Assembly (NCBI GenBank): GCA_035555675.1
Contig: DATMGH010000150.1
Coordinates: forward strand, 52,218-116,217
Length of the DNA: 64,000 bases
DNA from: Solirubrobacter sp035555675
GTDB taxonomy: Bacteria; Actinomycetota; Thermoleophilia; Solirubrobacterales; Solirubrobacteraceae
Reading direction: 5' to 3'
Shown: one piece after another, positions 16,039-23,313 of the stretch
How positions within the stretch are numbered: position 1 is the stretch's first letter
How the letters are laid out: every line of letters starts with the position of its first letter
Translations under genes and position numbers: made by a program
The notes under the pieces: model-generated
What the model saw: only the letters and a program-made list of their open reading frames with translations
Database searches by the model: none
Told to the model about the DNA's origin: nothing

Positions 16039-16420
16039 TCAGATACCGACGCTCGCGCAGGCCATTACACAGCCGGTCGCAGCCACCGAGAGATGCGGGC
16101 CGTATCGCTCGTCGGTCGAATTGGCCGGGTCGCCCCGACGTAGAGGTAGCGATTGGCCGTTCGGACGTCGCCGGGGGTCTTGTTGGGTCCAGAGCCCGCC
16201 GATGTGGCGGAGCGGGTTGCGGTTGTGCTCGGTCATGCGGTTGCGGATGTCGTAGGCGGCGGTGCGGCCGCCGTCTTCCTCGTACTCGTTGCCCGATTCG
16301 TCGACGTCGTAGTCGGTGACGCCGCTCGGAGGCGAGGCGCAGTCGGGTGCGCTGGGCGGTGATCGCCGCTTGCGCTGGAAGCCATTCCCAAAGACTGACG
16401 CGACCGGCTGCCGCGGTCAT
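16039..16420 (-). pseudogene. Relic of an RHS/YD-repeat protein (C-terminal end), frameshifted
   Basis: On the minus strand one frame reads PSGVTDYDVDESGNEYEEDG then RTAAYDIRNRMTEHN, which matches the YD-repeat pattern (t-x-Y-D-x-x-G-N-E ... Y-D-x-x-N-R-M). A second frame gives NRYLYVG and the first frame continues GDPANSTDERYG and TGCVMACASVGI. Joined, these resemble the end of RHS core proteins (N-R-Y-x-Y-V-G-G-D-P-x-N-x-x-D-P). The upstream frame (AAITAQRTRLRLAS) also shifts. At least two frameshifts and no start make this a decayed fragment. RHS proteins are large secreted toxins or wall proteins. Confidence 0.5.
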
Positions 16421-16501
16421 CCGAAGGCATCCGGATCGCCGCGGACGCGCCGCCTGCTCGGAGTCGCCCCGCGCCTACTCGTGGCCTCTCACGTTGGGAG
16501 C

Positions 16502-16721
16502 GTGTCCGAGGCGCTCGCACGGCGGGATGTCGAGTTCGAGGTCGGAGGTGTGCGGTGCGCGGCGTGGCTGCACCGACCGTCGTCACCCGAACGGAAAGCT
16601 GCCGTGCGCTGTCATGGCTCACGGCACGACGGGAACGAGAGACGCTGCGTTGCCGTCCTATGCCGCGCGGGTCGCGTTCGTCAGCGAGCATCTCCAGCCG
16701 CGCTCGCCCGTGCTGACGTAA
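16502..16721 (+). pseudogene. Truncated, frameshifted alpha/beta-hydrolase fragment
   Basis: Starting at GTG 16502 (GGGAG just before), one frame reads VSEALARRDVEFEVGGVRC then AAWLHRPSSPERK. The adjacent frame continues PCAVMAHGTTGTRDAALPSYAAR. Together these match the N-terminus of dienelactone-hydrolase-like alpha/beta hydrolases (D-V-x-F-x-V-G-G-V-R-C-A-A-W-L-x-R-P ... V-x-M-A-H-G). The switch lies near 16595-16605. Everything after the first ~60 residues, including the nucleophile, is missing, and the fragment runs into the ferric-reductase gene on the other strand. Confidence 0.6.
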
Positions 16722-17304
16722 GCCGTCGCGCGGGTGCGCCCGGCGTCCGGCTCTCGGGTGTCCGTGAGGCGGAGGGGAGCATCCGGTAGACGAGCGCGAA
16801 GACGTTCGGGGCGAGGAGGAATGTGAGCAGGGCGAGCATCCACGGGGAGCGACCGTCGGTGCCGGCGCCGATCACGTGCGCGAGCGCGAGCGCGTAGACG
16901 GCGAGCGTCCAGCGGTGCAGCCACCGCCAGGTCTTGACGCCGATCCAGCGGCGCACGTAGAAGCTGCCGGCCAGGATGAGCGCGAGCCAGCCGCCGATCA
17001 CGCCGAGGCCGGTCCAGAACGGCCGATAGCCCAACGCGAACGGAAGCGTGACGCCGGCGAGGTTGGGCCGTAGGTAGCCGTCGAGCAGCAGCACGCCGCC
17101 GTGGGCGGCGATCAGGCCGAGCGTGACGAGGGTGGAGGCCTCATGGTAGCGCCTGAGCCTGGCGGGCAGACCGGGCCGGCGCAGCAGCCGGCCGGACATC
17201 GCGAGTCCCAGCGAGACCGAGAGCGAGAGCAGCACGAGCGCGACGATCCCGAGCGCGCGGCTGGCGAGCCAGAAGATCTGGGTGCTGGGATCGCCTGTGG
17301 TCAC
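16681..17304 (-). CDS. Ferric-reductase-like transmembrane protein
   Basis: This 207-residue protein has six hydrophobic segments and the conserved His pairs of ferric-reductase/MsrQ-type haem proteins: RRYHEASTLVTLGLIAAHGG and WRWLHRWTLAVYALALAHVIG. Each pair lies on a helix, fitting bis-His haem ligation. It lacks the FAD/NAD(P)H domains of full ferric reductases, so it is probably a membrane haem b electron carrier. It is the last gene of a four-gene minus-strand operon, starting inside the ApbE stop codon (4-nt overlap). ApbE suggests that a flavinylated partner feeds or drains electrons. Confidence 0.8.
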   Translation of the reverse strand: MTTGDPSTQIFWLASRALGIVALVLLSLSVSLGLAMSGRLLRRPGLPARLRRYHEASTLVTLGLIAAHGGVLLLDGYLRPNLAGVTLPFALGYRPFWTGLGVIGGWLALILAGSFYVRRWIGVKTWRWLHRWTLAVYALALAHVIGAGTDGRSPWMLALLTFLLAPNVFALVYRMLPSASRTPESRTPGAPARRLTSARASAAGDAR

Positions 17305-18239
17305 GCGGCGGTTCGGGTTGCGTTGGCGGTGAGGCCGCCCGCGAGCAGCACGCTGCCGTCGTCGAGGATCAGCGCGCCGCCGTGACGGGCGAGCAGCTCG
17401 CGGCCGGCGCGCGGTCCGCGCAGGAGCGCGGTCTTGGCGAGCGTCTCGGCTTCGAGCGCGGTCGGTGCGAGCGCGGTGGCCTGAATGACGCCGGTCCAGG
17501 CGGGCGTGCCGCGGCCGGGGTCGATTAGGTGGTGGGAGTAGCCGTGGTCGGTGCGCCAGATCCGCGTGCGGAGGCCGCTGGTGGCCACCGCGCCGGCGGT
17601 GACGACGAAGCTGTGGGCGACCTGGTCGTGCAGCGGGTGCTGGATGTGTACGACGCGCGGAGCCGGGTGGGTCCCGCCGATCCGCATGTCGCCGCCCGCG
17701 TCCACGACGAAGGTGCTGTGGCGGGCGAGCAGCTGCGCTGCGAGGTCGGCGGACAGGCCCTTGGCGGTGCCGCCGAGGTCGAGCCGCACGCCCGCGGGGA
17801 GCCGGATCGCGTTCTGGGCAGCGTCGACGGCGACGTCCATCCAGCGTGCGGGCCGGCGTGGCGCGGCTGGCCGACGGTCCGGCGCGGCGCGCAGCGCGTC
17901 GGCCAGCGGCGCGGGAGCCTGGCCGTCACGCGACCCGGCGTAGCCGGCTCGCTCGAGATCGTCGAGGATCGTCGGATCCACGAGACCGTCGCTGCTGCGC
18001 GCCGCCCAGAGCGCCGCATCGACGGCGCGCAGCAGCATCGGCGACACCACCACGTCCCCGCCGGCGCGAGCGTTGAGCAGACCGAGCTCACTGCCGGCGT
18101 CAAAGCGCGTCAGCGCGCGATGCAGCCGCCGGAACAGCGCATGGACGCGCAGCGCGTCCATGCGCTGCGCCGGGTCGACGAGGACACGGACGTCGGTACC
18201 GAAGACGTGGAAGCGATGATCGTGCTCGGCCACGGTCAC
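17301..18239 (-). CDS. apbE: FAD:protein FMN transferase (ApbE family)
   Basis: This 312-residue protein carries the ApbE landmarks: LDLGGTAKGLSADLAAQLL, VVDAGGDMRIGG, AVATSGLRTR and the HLIDPGRGTPA segment. It should transfer FMN from FAD to a Thr/Ser of a target protein. No signal peptide or lipobox is seen, so a cytoplasmic-side location is possible, unlike the lipoprotein ApbE of Gram-negatives. It overlaps the genes on both sides by 4 nt. No FMN-binding-domain target protein is encoded in the window, so the substrate is elsewhere or one of the small neighbours. Confidence 0.9.
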   Translation of the reverse strand: MTVAEHDHRFHVFGTDVRVLVDPAQRMDALRVHALFRRLHRALTRFDAGSELGLLNARAGGDVVVSPMLLRAVDAALWAARSSDGLVDPTILDDLERAGYAGSRDGQAPAPLADALRAAPDRRPAAPRRPARWMDVAVDAAQNAIRLPAGVRLDLGGTAKGLSADLAAQLLARHSTFVVDAGGDMRIGGTHPAPRVVHIQHPLHDQVAHSFVVTAGAVATSGLRTRIWRTDHGYSHHLIDPGRGTPAWTGVIQATALAPTALEAETLAKTALLRGPRAGRELLARHGGALILDDGSVLLAGGLTANATRTAA

Positions 18240-18472
18240 GACGTGCGGGTGGTGACGGGCGCGGGCGCCTGCGCGCGCTGACCCCCGTCCGGGGCGGTGA
18301 GCTGTCCGCTCGGCTGGGCGAGCGCCGCGGCCGAGTCGCTGTGCTTGTGCAACAGATCGGCGAACATCACCGACCAGACGAGCACGGCCGCGACCATCGC
18401 GATCGCCGCCAGCCGCAACACGGTCGCGGCAAGCGACAGACGGTGCGTGGCCGGCGTGGCGCGGCTAGTCAT
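18236..18472 (-). CDS. Small single-TM protein of the ApbE operon (hypothetical)
   Basis: The start is ATG 18472, 8 nt inside the preceding gene; 78 residues. A basic N-terminus is followed by one long TM helix (LRLAAIAMVAAVLVWSVMFADLLH) and a Ser/Gln/Pro-rich outer tail. HKHSDSAAALAQPSG just after the helix contains two His that could bind haem or metal. No family is recognised. Overlaps of 8 and 4 nt with its neighbours place it firmly in the redox operon. The N-terminal Thr/Ser-rich stretch is not an obvious flavinylation motif. Confidence 0.65.
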   Translation of the reverse strand: MTSRATPATHRLSLAATVLRLAAIAMVAAVLVWSVMFADLLHKHSDSAAALAQPSGQLTAPDGGQRAQAPAPVTTRTS

Positions 18473-18683
18473 GGTCCTCGCGCTCGTCCTCATCGCCCTT
18501 GACATCTCGGGGCTGCACCGCGCGAGCGGACTCGCTGTGCTCCGGCGTGGCGGCGGTCGGCTGGGCAGCGGAGATCGGCGGCCTGGGTTGATCGTGGCGG
18601 GCGGCGAGCCCCGCGACGGAGATCCCGGCCAGGAAGACGGCGGTGACGGCGCCGGCGATCCGGATGCGCGTCTTGTCGGTCAT
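18465..18683 (-). CDS. Small single-TM protein, first gene of the ApbE operon (hypothetical)
   Basis: This 72-residue protein has N-terminal TM or signal-anchor (RIAGAVTAVFLAGISVAGLAA) after MTDKTRIR, then a Pro/Ala-rich and strongly charged tail (DVKGDEDEREDHD). The tail is probably outside the membrane and could bind cations. It leads the operon. Upstream on its strand is TTGACC (18729-18734), a fair -35, next to the inverted GTAAG/CTTAC box. The family is unknown. Together with the next gene it may form a small membrane subcomplex with the ferric-reductase-like protein. Confidence 0.65.
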   Translation of the reverse strand: MTDKTRIRIAGAVTAVFLAGISVAGLAARHDQPRPPISAAQPTAATPEHSESARAVQPRDVKGDEDEREDHD

Positions 18684-18739
18684 CGCTCAGTCGTCCGTGA
18701 TCTCATGGCCTTCAGCCTGGCCGGGCCGGTCAAGACACG

Positions 18740-18768
18740 GGTAAGAGCGAATCCAGAAGCCGCTTACC
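18740..18768. promoter_or_regulatory. Putative response-regulator operator (copy 1) between ApbE operon and two-component genes
   Basis: GGTAAGAG at 18740 and CGCTTACC at 18761 form an inverted pair spanning 29 bp. The same arrangement with identical spacing recurs at 21016-21044. The right arm lies 16 nt before TAGCAT (18785), at the -35 position of the response-regulator gene. The left arm abuts TTGACC, the -35 of the divergent ApbE operon. An OmpR-type regulator binding here could control both directions. Confidence 0.55.
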
Positions 18769-18784
18769 GGCCCGGATCGGCGCT

Positions 18785-18790
18785 TAGCAT
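18785..18790 (+). promoter_or_regulatory. -10-like TAGCAT of the response-regulator gene
   Basis: TAGCAT ends 10 nt before ATG 18801 and overlaps the alternative ATG at 18789. A transcript starting near 18798-18801 could not use the upstream ATG, so the downstream start is favoured. Confidence 0.45.
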
Positions 18791-18800
18791 GAATCGCGAC

Positions 18801-19475
18801 ATGCGGATCCTGGTCGTCGAGGACGAGCGCACGCTGGCCGGCTTCATCGCGCAGGCGCTGCGCGCCGAGGGCTACGCCCCAACGGTCATCCACGACGGCG
18901 ACGCCGGCGCGGCCGAGGCGCTGACCGGCGACTACGCGCTCGTGCTCCTGGACCTGATGCTCCCGGGCCGCAGCGGCCTGGAAGTCCTGGACGCAATCCG
19001 CGCGCACCAGCCCGAGCTGCCGGTGATCGTCGTGACCGCGCAGGGCGCCGTGGAGCAGCGCGTCGAGGGGCTGGACCGCGGCGCCAACGACTATGTGACC
19101 AAGCCGTTCTCGTTTGAGGAGCTGCTCGCACGCGTGCGGGCGCAGCTGCGCGCGCCCGGCCAGCGCGCGGCGTCGGTGCTGGAGGCGGGCGGCGTGCGGA
19201 TCGACCTGCGCACCCGGCGGGTCGAGCGCGACGGCGGCGAGGTGCAGCTGACGGCACGCGAGTTCGAGCTGCTGGCCTATCTGGCGCGCCATCCCGATCA
19301 GGTGCTCTCGCGCGAGCAGATCCTCAACGCGGTATGGGGGTTCGACTTCGACCCGGGCACCAAGGTGCTGGAGGTCTACATCGGCTACCTGCGCCGCAAG
19401 CTCGACCAGGACGGCGAGGGGCCGATCGAGACCGTGCGCAACGTCGGCTACCGTCTGCGCGCGCCCCATGGCTAG
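18801..19475 (+). CDS. OmpR/PhoB-family response regulator
   Basis: This 224-residue protein starts MRILVVEDERTLAG. The receiver domain (1-115) has the acidic pair E7-D8, phospho-acceptor D51 (LVLLDLMLPG), T (VIVVTAQG) and the K switch (DYVTKPFSF). A winged-helix domain follows (about 130-224; QLTAREFELLAYLARHP, VLEVYIGYLRRKLD, TVRNVGYRLR). The kinase gene overlaps its stop by 8 nt. Context suggests control of the adjacent flavin and ferredoxin redox genes. An ATG 12 nt upstream is possible, but it lies inside the -10-like hexamer. Confidence 0.9.
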   Translation: MRILVVEDERTLAGFIAQALRAEGYAPTVIHDGDAGAAEALTGDYALVLLDLMLPGRSGLEVLDAIRAHQPELPVIVVTAQGAVEQRVEGLDRGANDYVTKPFSFEELLARVRAQLRAPGQRAASVLEAGGVRIDLRTRRVERDGGEVQLTAREFELLAYLARHPDQVLSREQILNAVWGFDFDPGTKVLEVYIGYLRRKLDQDGEGPIETVRNVGYRLRAPHG

Positions 19476-20928
19476 GCGGCTGGTGCCGGGCGGCCTGCGC
19501 GCGCAGCTCGCGCTCGCGATCGCTCTGGTGACCGCGGTCGCGCTGACGGTCAGCTTCGTGGCGGTGTACCGGGGAACGGGCGCGCGGCTGCGGGACCGCA
19601 TCGACGCGGACCTGGTGACCCAGGTGGGCGAGTGGGATCAGCTGCGCGCCGGGACCCAGCTGGCCAATGCCCGCGATGTTGAGCGGTTCGCGCGGCGCTT
19701 CATCGACTCCCAGAGCTATCACCCGGCGTCGCGCGTGTTCGTCATCGACGTGGCCGGCGGCGAGCCGGTGACGAACCACCCGCGGATCCTCAAGCAGGAG
19801 CAGGCCCGCGAGCACGAGAACGAGCCCGAAGAGCAGGACGAGCTCGTCGACGGGCTGCTCGACGCGCCGGTCGGGCTGTCGGACGTCTCGGTCGAGGAGG
19901 CGGGTCGGATGCGCGTGCTCGTGCGACCGATCGCCAACGACGGCCGGCGCATCGGGACGCTGTACGTGGCCGATCCGTTGACGCCCGTCAGCGATGCGCA
20001 GGCGAGCCTGCTGCGCACGTTCGCGCTGGTCGGGTCGCTGGCACTCGCGCTGGCGGTGGCGGTGGGCGTGGCCATCGCGACGCTGATCGCGCGGCCGCTG
20101 CGGCGGATGGCCGGCGTCGCGGCCGCCGTCGACTCGGGCGACCTGTCGCTGCGCGCGGGGACCGTCGGCGCCCGCGGCGAGGTCGGCGTGCTCGCCGGCG
20201 CGTTCGACCACATGCTCGCCCGGCTCGAGCGCGCCTTCGCCCGCCAGCGCAACTTCGTCTCCGATGCGTCTCATGAGCTGCGCACGCCGCTGGCCGTACT
20301 GCGCGCCCAGGTCGAGCTGCTCGATCGCGAGAGTGACGAGCACGCCCGCCGCGAGGGCACTCGCGTGCTGCTGCGGCGGCTCGACGAGCTGGACCGGCTG
20401 GTCGACGACCTGCTCACCCTGGTGAGCGCCGAGGCCGGCCGCCTGGTCCAGCCGCGCCCGATCGATCTCGAGGACTTCTTCGAGGACGTGCGTCGCGACC
20501 TGCCGCTGTTCGGCGAGCGCGACTTCCACGTCGAGCCGGTCGCCGGGATCCTGCAGGTGGATCCCGACCGGCTCACCCAGGTGCTGCGCAACCTCGTCCG
20601 CAACGCCGTCGCGCACACCGAGCCCGGCGGCCGGGTCGCGGTGATCGCCCAGGCGCGCGACGGGTGGCTGACGATCGCGGTCTCAGACGATGGGCCGGGC
20701 ATCCCGCCCGAGCAGCTCGAGCGCGTGTTCGAGCGTTTCCACCGCGTCGATGAGGGACGGGCGCGCGAGCGCGGCGGCACCGGGCTCGGACTCGCGATCG
20801 CCCGCGCGATCGTCGAAGCCCACGGCGGCCGCATCTGGGCTGAGTCCACACCGGGCGCGGGCGCGACGATCGCGCTCGAGCTGCCCGGCTACCGGCCCGC
20901 CGCCACCGGTGCCGGCATCAGGCCGTAG
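19468..20928 (+). CDS. Sensor histidine kinase
   Basis: This 486-residue protein has TM1 (about 12-34), an extracytoplasmic sensor (35-180) containing a very acidic stretch (EQAREHENEPEEQDELVDG), TM2 (about 185-208) and HAMP. The phospho-acceptor helix is FVSDASHELRTPLAVL, followed by the N box (LRNLVRNAVAHTEPGG), G1 (VSDDGPGIP), F (ERFHRVD) and G2 (GGTGLGLAIARAIVEAHGG). All catalytic motifs are intact. The acidic sensor loop could bind metal ions or cationic ligands, which would suit a metal or redox stimulus, but that is inference. It pairs with the overlapping response regulator. Confidence 0.92.
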   Translation: MARRLVPGGLRAQLALAIALVTAVALTVSFVAVYRGTGARLRDRIDADLVTQVGEWDQLRAGTQLANARDVERFARRFIDSQSYHPASRVFVIDVAGGEPVTNHPRILKQEQAREHENEPEEQDELVDGLLDAPVGLSDVSVEEAGRMRVLVRPIANDGRRIGTLYVADPLTPVSDAQASLLRTFALVGSLALALAVAVGVAIATLIARPLRRMAGVAAAVDSGDLSLRAGTVGARGEVGVLAGAFDHMLARLERAFARQRNFVSDASHELRTPLAVLRAQVELLDRESDEHARREGTRVLLRRLDELDRLVDDLLTLVSAEAGRLVQPRPIDLEDFFEDVRRDLPLFGERDFHVEPVAGILQVDPDRLTQVLRNLVRNAVAHTEPGGRVAVIAQARDGWLTIAVSDDGPGIPPEQLERVFERFHRVDEGRARERGGTGLGLAIARAIVEAHGGRIWAESTPGAGATIALELPGYRPAATGAGIRP

Positions 20929-21015
20929 CGCTCGGCCAGTGCGTCGCTGCAGCCGCGAGCGATGAGGATCGCGTCGGTGGGGGTGGCGGGGCGCATCGTC
21001 ATCGCGCGAGAACGC

Positions 21016-21044
21016 GGTAAGAGGCTTCTGACCCGACGCTTACG
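21016..21044. promoter_or_regulatory. Putative response-regulator operator (copy 2) before the ferredoxin reductase gene
   Basis: GGTAAGAGG at 21016 and CGCTTACG ending at 21044 repeat the 18740-18768 arrangement with the same 29-bp span. It lies 32 nt before ATG 21077. Only the arms are conserved and the middle differs, as expected of a protein-binding site. Confidence 0.55.
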
Positions 21045-21076
21045 ACGGTCTCACCGGCGCCGCGGACCCTGAGTGC

Positions 21077-22249
21077 ATGACCTCAGCGGGCATCGTGATC
21101 GCCGGCGGCGGCCTGGCCGCCCAGCGCGCCGCAGAGACGCTGCGCCGCCACGGCTACGACGGCGCACTGACCATGCTCGCCGCTGAACCGGAGCTGCCGT
21201 ATGACCGGCCGCCGCTGTCCAAGCGATTCCTGGCCGGCGAGCTCGACGAGAGCGAGCTGCGCTTCCGCGACGATGGGTGGTACGCCGAGCGCGAGATCGA
21301 TCTGCGGCTCGGCGACCCGGCGACGCAGCTGGACGTGGCGCAACGAGCGGTCGTGCTCCGGTCCGGCCGGCGCGTGCGTTTCTCGCGACTGCTGATCGCC
21401 ACCGGCAGCGCGCCGCGGCGCCTGCCGGGCACGGCCGGCTACGACAACGTGCACGAGCTGCGCACGCTCGCCGACGCGCACCGCCTGCGCGCCACCGTGG
21501 CGCCCGGCTCGCGCGTGGTCGTCGTCGGCGCCGGGTTCATCGGCCAGGAGGTCGCATCCACCGCGAACCGGCTGGGCGCCGAGGTCACACTCGTCGAGGC
21601 GCTCCCCGCACCGCTCGCGGGCGTGCTCGGCACCGAGCTCGGGCATTGGTTCGCCCGGCTGCACGGCGAGCACGGCATCGACGTCCGGCTGTCGGCCCGG
21701 ATCGCCCGCCTGCACGACGCGCGAACGGTCACCGCGGTGGACCTCGACGGCGGCGAGCGGATCGCCTGCGACAGCCTCGTGGTCGGCATCGGCACGGTCC
21801 CCGCCACCGGCTGGCTGGACTCCAGCGGCCTTGACGATCGCGGTGTGCCCGTCGACGCCGCCTGCGCCACCGCTGTCCCCGGCGTCTACGCGGCTGGCGA
21901 CGCCAGCCGCCCGTTCGACCCGCACGTCGGCGCGCACGTCCGCACCGAGCACTGGGAGGCCGCCGCACGCCAGGGCGCGACGGCCGCCCGGGCGATGCTC
22001 GGCCTCGAGAGCCCGCCGGCCCCGCCGCCGAGTTTCTGGAGCGACCAGCACGGGATCCGCATTCAGTACCTCGGCCACGCCTACGGCGCGGACCGCATCG
22101 CCGTCGAGGGCGACCCGGCCGCCCGCGACTTCACAGCCACCTTCACCCGCGACGGGCACCCCGTCGGCGCGCTGCTCGTTGGGCGCCCGCACGCGCTCGC
22201 AGCGATGCGCCGGCGCCTCACCACCACTCCGGAAGGGAACGCAGCATGA
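21077..22249 (+). CDS. FAD/NAD(P)H-dependent ferredoxin reductase (rhodocoxin reductase type)
   Basis: This 390-residue protein has an N-terminal FAD GxGxxA motif (IVIAGGGLAAQRAAETL), PYDRPPLSKRFL typical of this oxidoreductase class, ATGSAPRRLPG, a second dinucleotide fold (RVVVVGAGFIGQEVASTA) for NAD(P)H, and the FAD-ribityl motif (GVYAAGDASRPFD). The reductase C-terminal domain (SFWSDQHGIRIQYLGHA) is present. It should pass electrons from NAD(P)H to the ferredoxin encoded by the overlapping next gene (ATGA). The usual acceptors of such chains are P450s or Rieske oxygenases, and none is in the window. Confidence 0.9.
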   Translation: MTSAGIVIAGGGLAAQRAAETLRRHGYDGALTMLAAEPELPYDRPPLSKRFLAGELDESELRFRDDGWYAEREIDLRLGDPATQLDVAQRAVVLRSGRRVRFSRLLIATGSAPRRLPGTAGYDNVHELRTLADAHRLRATVAPGSRVVVVGAGFIGQEVASTANRLGAEVTLVEALPAPLAGVLGTELGHWFARLHGEHGIDVRLSARIARLHDARTVTAVDLDGGERIACDSLVVGIGTVPATGWLDSSGLDDRGVPVDAACATAVPGVYAAGDASRPFDPHVGAHVRTEHWEAAARQGATAARAMLGLESPPAPPPSFWSDQHGIRIQYLGHAYGADRIAVEGDPAARDFTATFTRDGHPVGALLVGRPHALAAMRRRLTTTPEGNAA

Positions 22250-22452
22250 CCCTCATCGCCCATGTCGACGAATTCGCCTGCGCCGCCCACGGCGACTGCG
22301 CGCTCGCCGCTCCCGGCGTCTTCACGATCGAGGACATCGCCGTCGTCACCGGCGTGGGCACCGACGAGGCGACCCTCGCCGCCGCCCGCGCCTGCCCCGC
22401 CGGCGCCATCACCCTCACCGACGCGACCACCGGCGCCCAGGTGTACCCATAG
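22246..22452 (+). CDS. Three-cysteine ferredoxin ([3Fe-4S] type)
   Basis: This 68-residue protein has cluster ligands C12, C18 and C50 (FACAAHGDCAL ... RACPAGAI). The second-Cys position of [4Fe-4S] ferredoxins is taken by His15, the signature of P450-associated and related [3Fe-4S] ferredoxins of actinobacteria. It probably shuttles electrons from the overlapping reductase to a terminal oxidase. It lies in the operon 21077-22865. A [4Fe-4S] cluster with His or an external ligand is the alternative. Confidence 0.9.
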   Translation: MTLIAHVDEFACAAHGDCALAAPGVFTIEDIAVVTGVGTDEATLAAARACPAGAITLTDATTGAQVYP

Positions 22453-22478
22453 CCCGACCACCACGAGGAGCATCACCC

Positions 22479-22865
22479 ATGGTTCCAACGCAGATCCGTC
22501 GCGTGGCCGCGGCCCTCCTGGCCGCGACCGGCGCCCTCCACCTCATCCTCGCTCCCGAGTATCTGGGTGAGAAGGCGTATGTCGGCGTGCTGTTCATCCT
22601 CGGCGGCCTCGGCTCACTCGCCGTCGCCGCGCGCCTGTGGACCCGCCACGACCGAGTCACATGGGCGCTCGGCGCCCTGATAGCCACCGGCATGGCCGTC
22701 GGCTTCATCCTCAGCCGCACCGTCGGCCTGCCCGGCTTCCACGAAAGCGAGTGGGAGCTCTCGGGCATCGTCTCCGTGCTGCTCGAGGCCGGCTTCATCG
22801 GAGCGCTCGCGTGGCACACGCGTGCCGTCGACCTCACGCCGGGGAGCCCCCGCGCGCTGGCGTGA
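22479..22865 (+). CDS. Four-TM membrane protein of the ferredoxin operon (hypothetical)
   Basis: This 128-residue protein starts at ATG 22479, with GAGGAG 8 nt upstream. Four hydrophobic helices are evident: AAALLAATGALHLIL, VGVLFILGGLGSLAVAA, WALGALIATGMAVGFIL and LSGIVSVLLEAGFIGAL. A conserved-looking loop (LGEKAYVG and TVGLPGFHESEWEL) lies between them. His in helix 1 and the F-H-E-S-E-W loop might bind a cofactor. It may anchor the ferredoxin/reductase pair at the membrane. The exact role is unknown. Confidence 0.65.
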   Translation: MVPTQIRRVAAALLAATGALHLILAPEYLGEKAYVGVLFILGGLGSLAVAARLWTRHDRVTWALGALIATGMAVGFILSRTVGLPGFHESEWELSGIVSVLLEAGFIGALAWHTRAVDLTPGSPRALA

Positions 22866-22936
22866 CACGGCCCACGAGCCCTGGCCGGCCCAGACTGAAG
22901 CTCGAGCACGACGGGCTTCTGCGGTCCACTGCGGAG

Positions 22937-23010
<74 letters not shown>

Positions 23011-23222
23011 AGGCGCGCGGAAATAGTAGCGCCCCACCCCCGAGCCCGAGCCGAGAGGTCCGGATCGGCACCGCGACGTGGCGGCACGATCCGGTTTCAC
23101 GGAGGCGTCAACCGATTTGGACCCAGAGGCGGGGCACCGCCAAATGTAATGGCACGGCGCCCCGAGCGGCGATCCGAAGCGACGCGATCAGCCCGCGCGA
23201 CTAGCGCTTCTCATCGAGGGGT

Positions 23223-23300
23223 ATGCCCCGAGCCATGTACATCGGTGTAGGGACACTCCTGGTAATCATCATCATCCTGCTGTTGATCCTGATCCTGTAG
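23223..23300 (+). CDS. 25-residue hydrophobic membrane micro-protein
   Basis: ATG 23223 to TAG 23298-23300 encodes MPRAMYIGVGTLLVIIII then LLLILIL: a short head and one TM helix that ends the protein. GAGGGG lies just before the start; the second Met (23235) is an alternative giving 21 residues. From memory, short proteins of the form M-Y-I-G-(G/V)-G-x-L followed by Leu/Ile only recur in actinobacteria and are often unannotated. It is isolated between tRNA-Asp and the MMPL gene and followed by a strong hairpin, so it is probably its own transcript. Confidence 0.6.
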   Translation: MPRAMYIGVGTLLVIIIILLLILIL

Positions 23301-23313
23301 TGCGCTCGGGTTA

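Noticed and set aside
16153..16362. 69-residue hydrophobic plus-strand ORF (MAVRTSPGVLLGPEPADVAE and onward)
   Set aside because: The same bases on the minus strand show a recognisable RHS-repeat relic, and the plus-strand peptide has no start signal or known family.
20929..21015. Possible riboswitch or small RNA between the kinase and reductase genes
   Set aside because: No stable fold or known motif was found apart from the GTAAG/CTTAC box, which starts at 21016.
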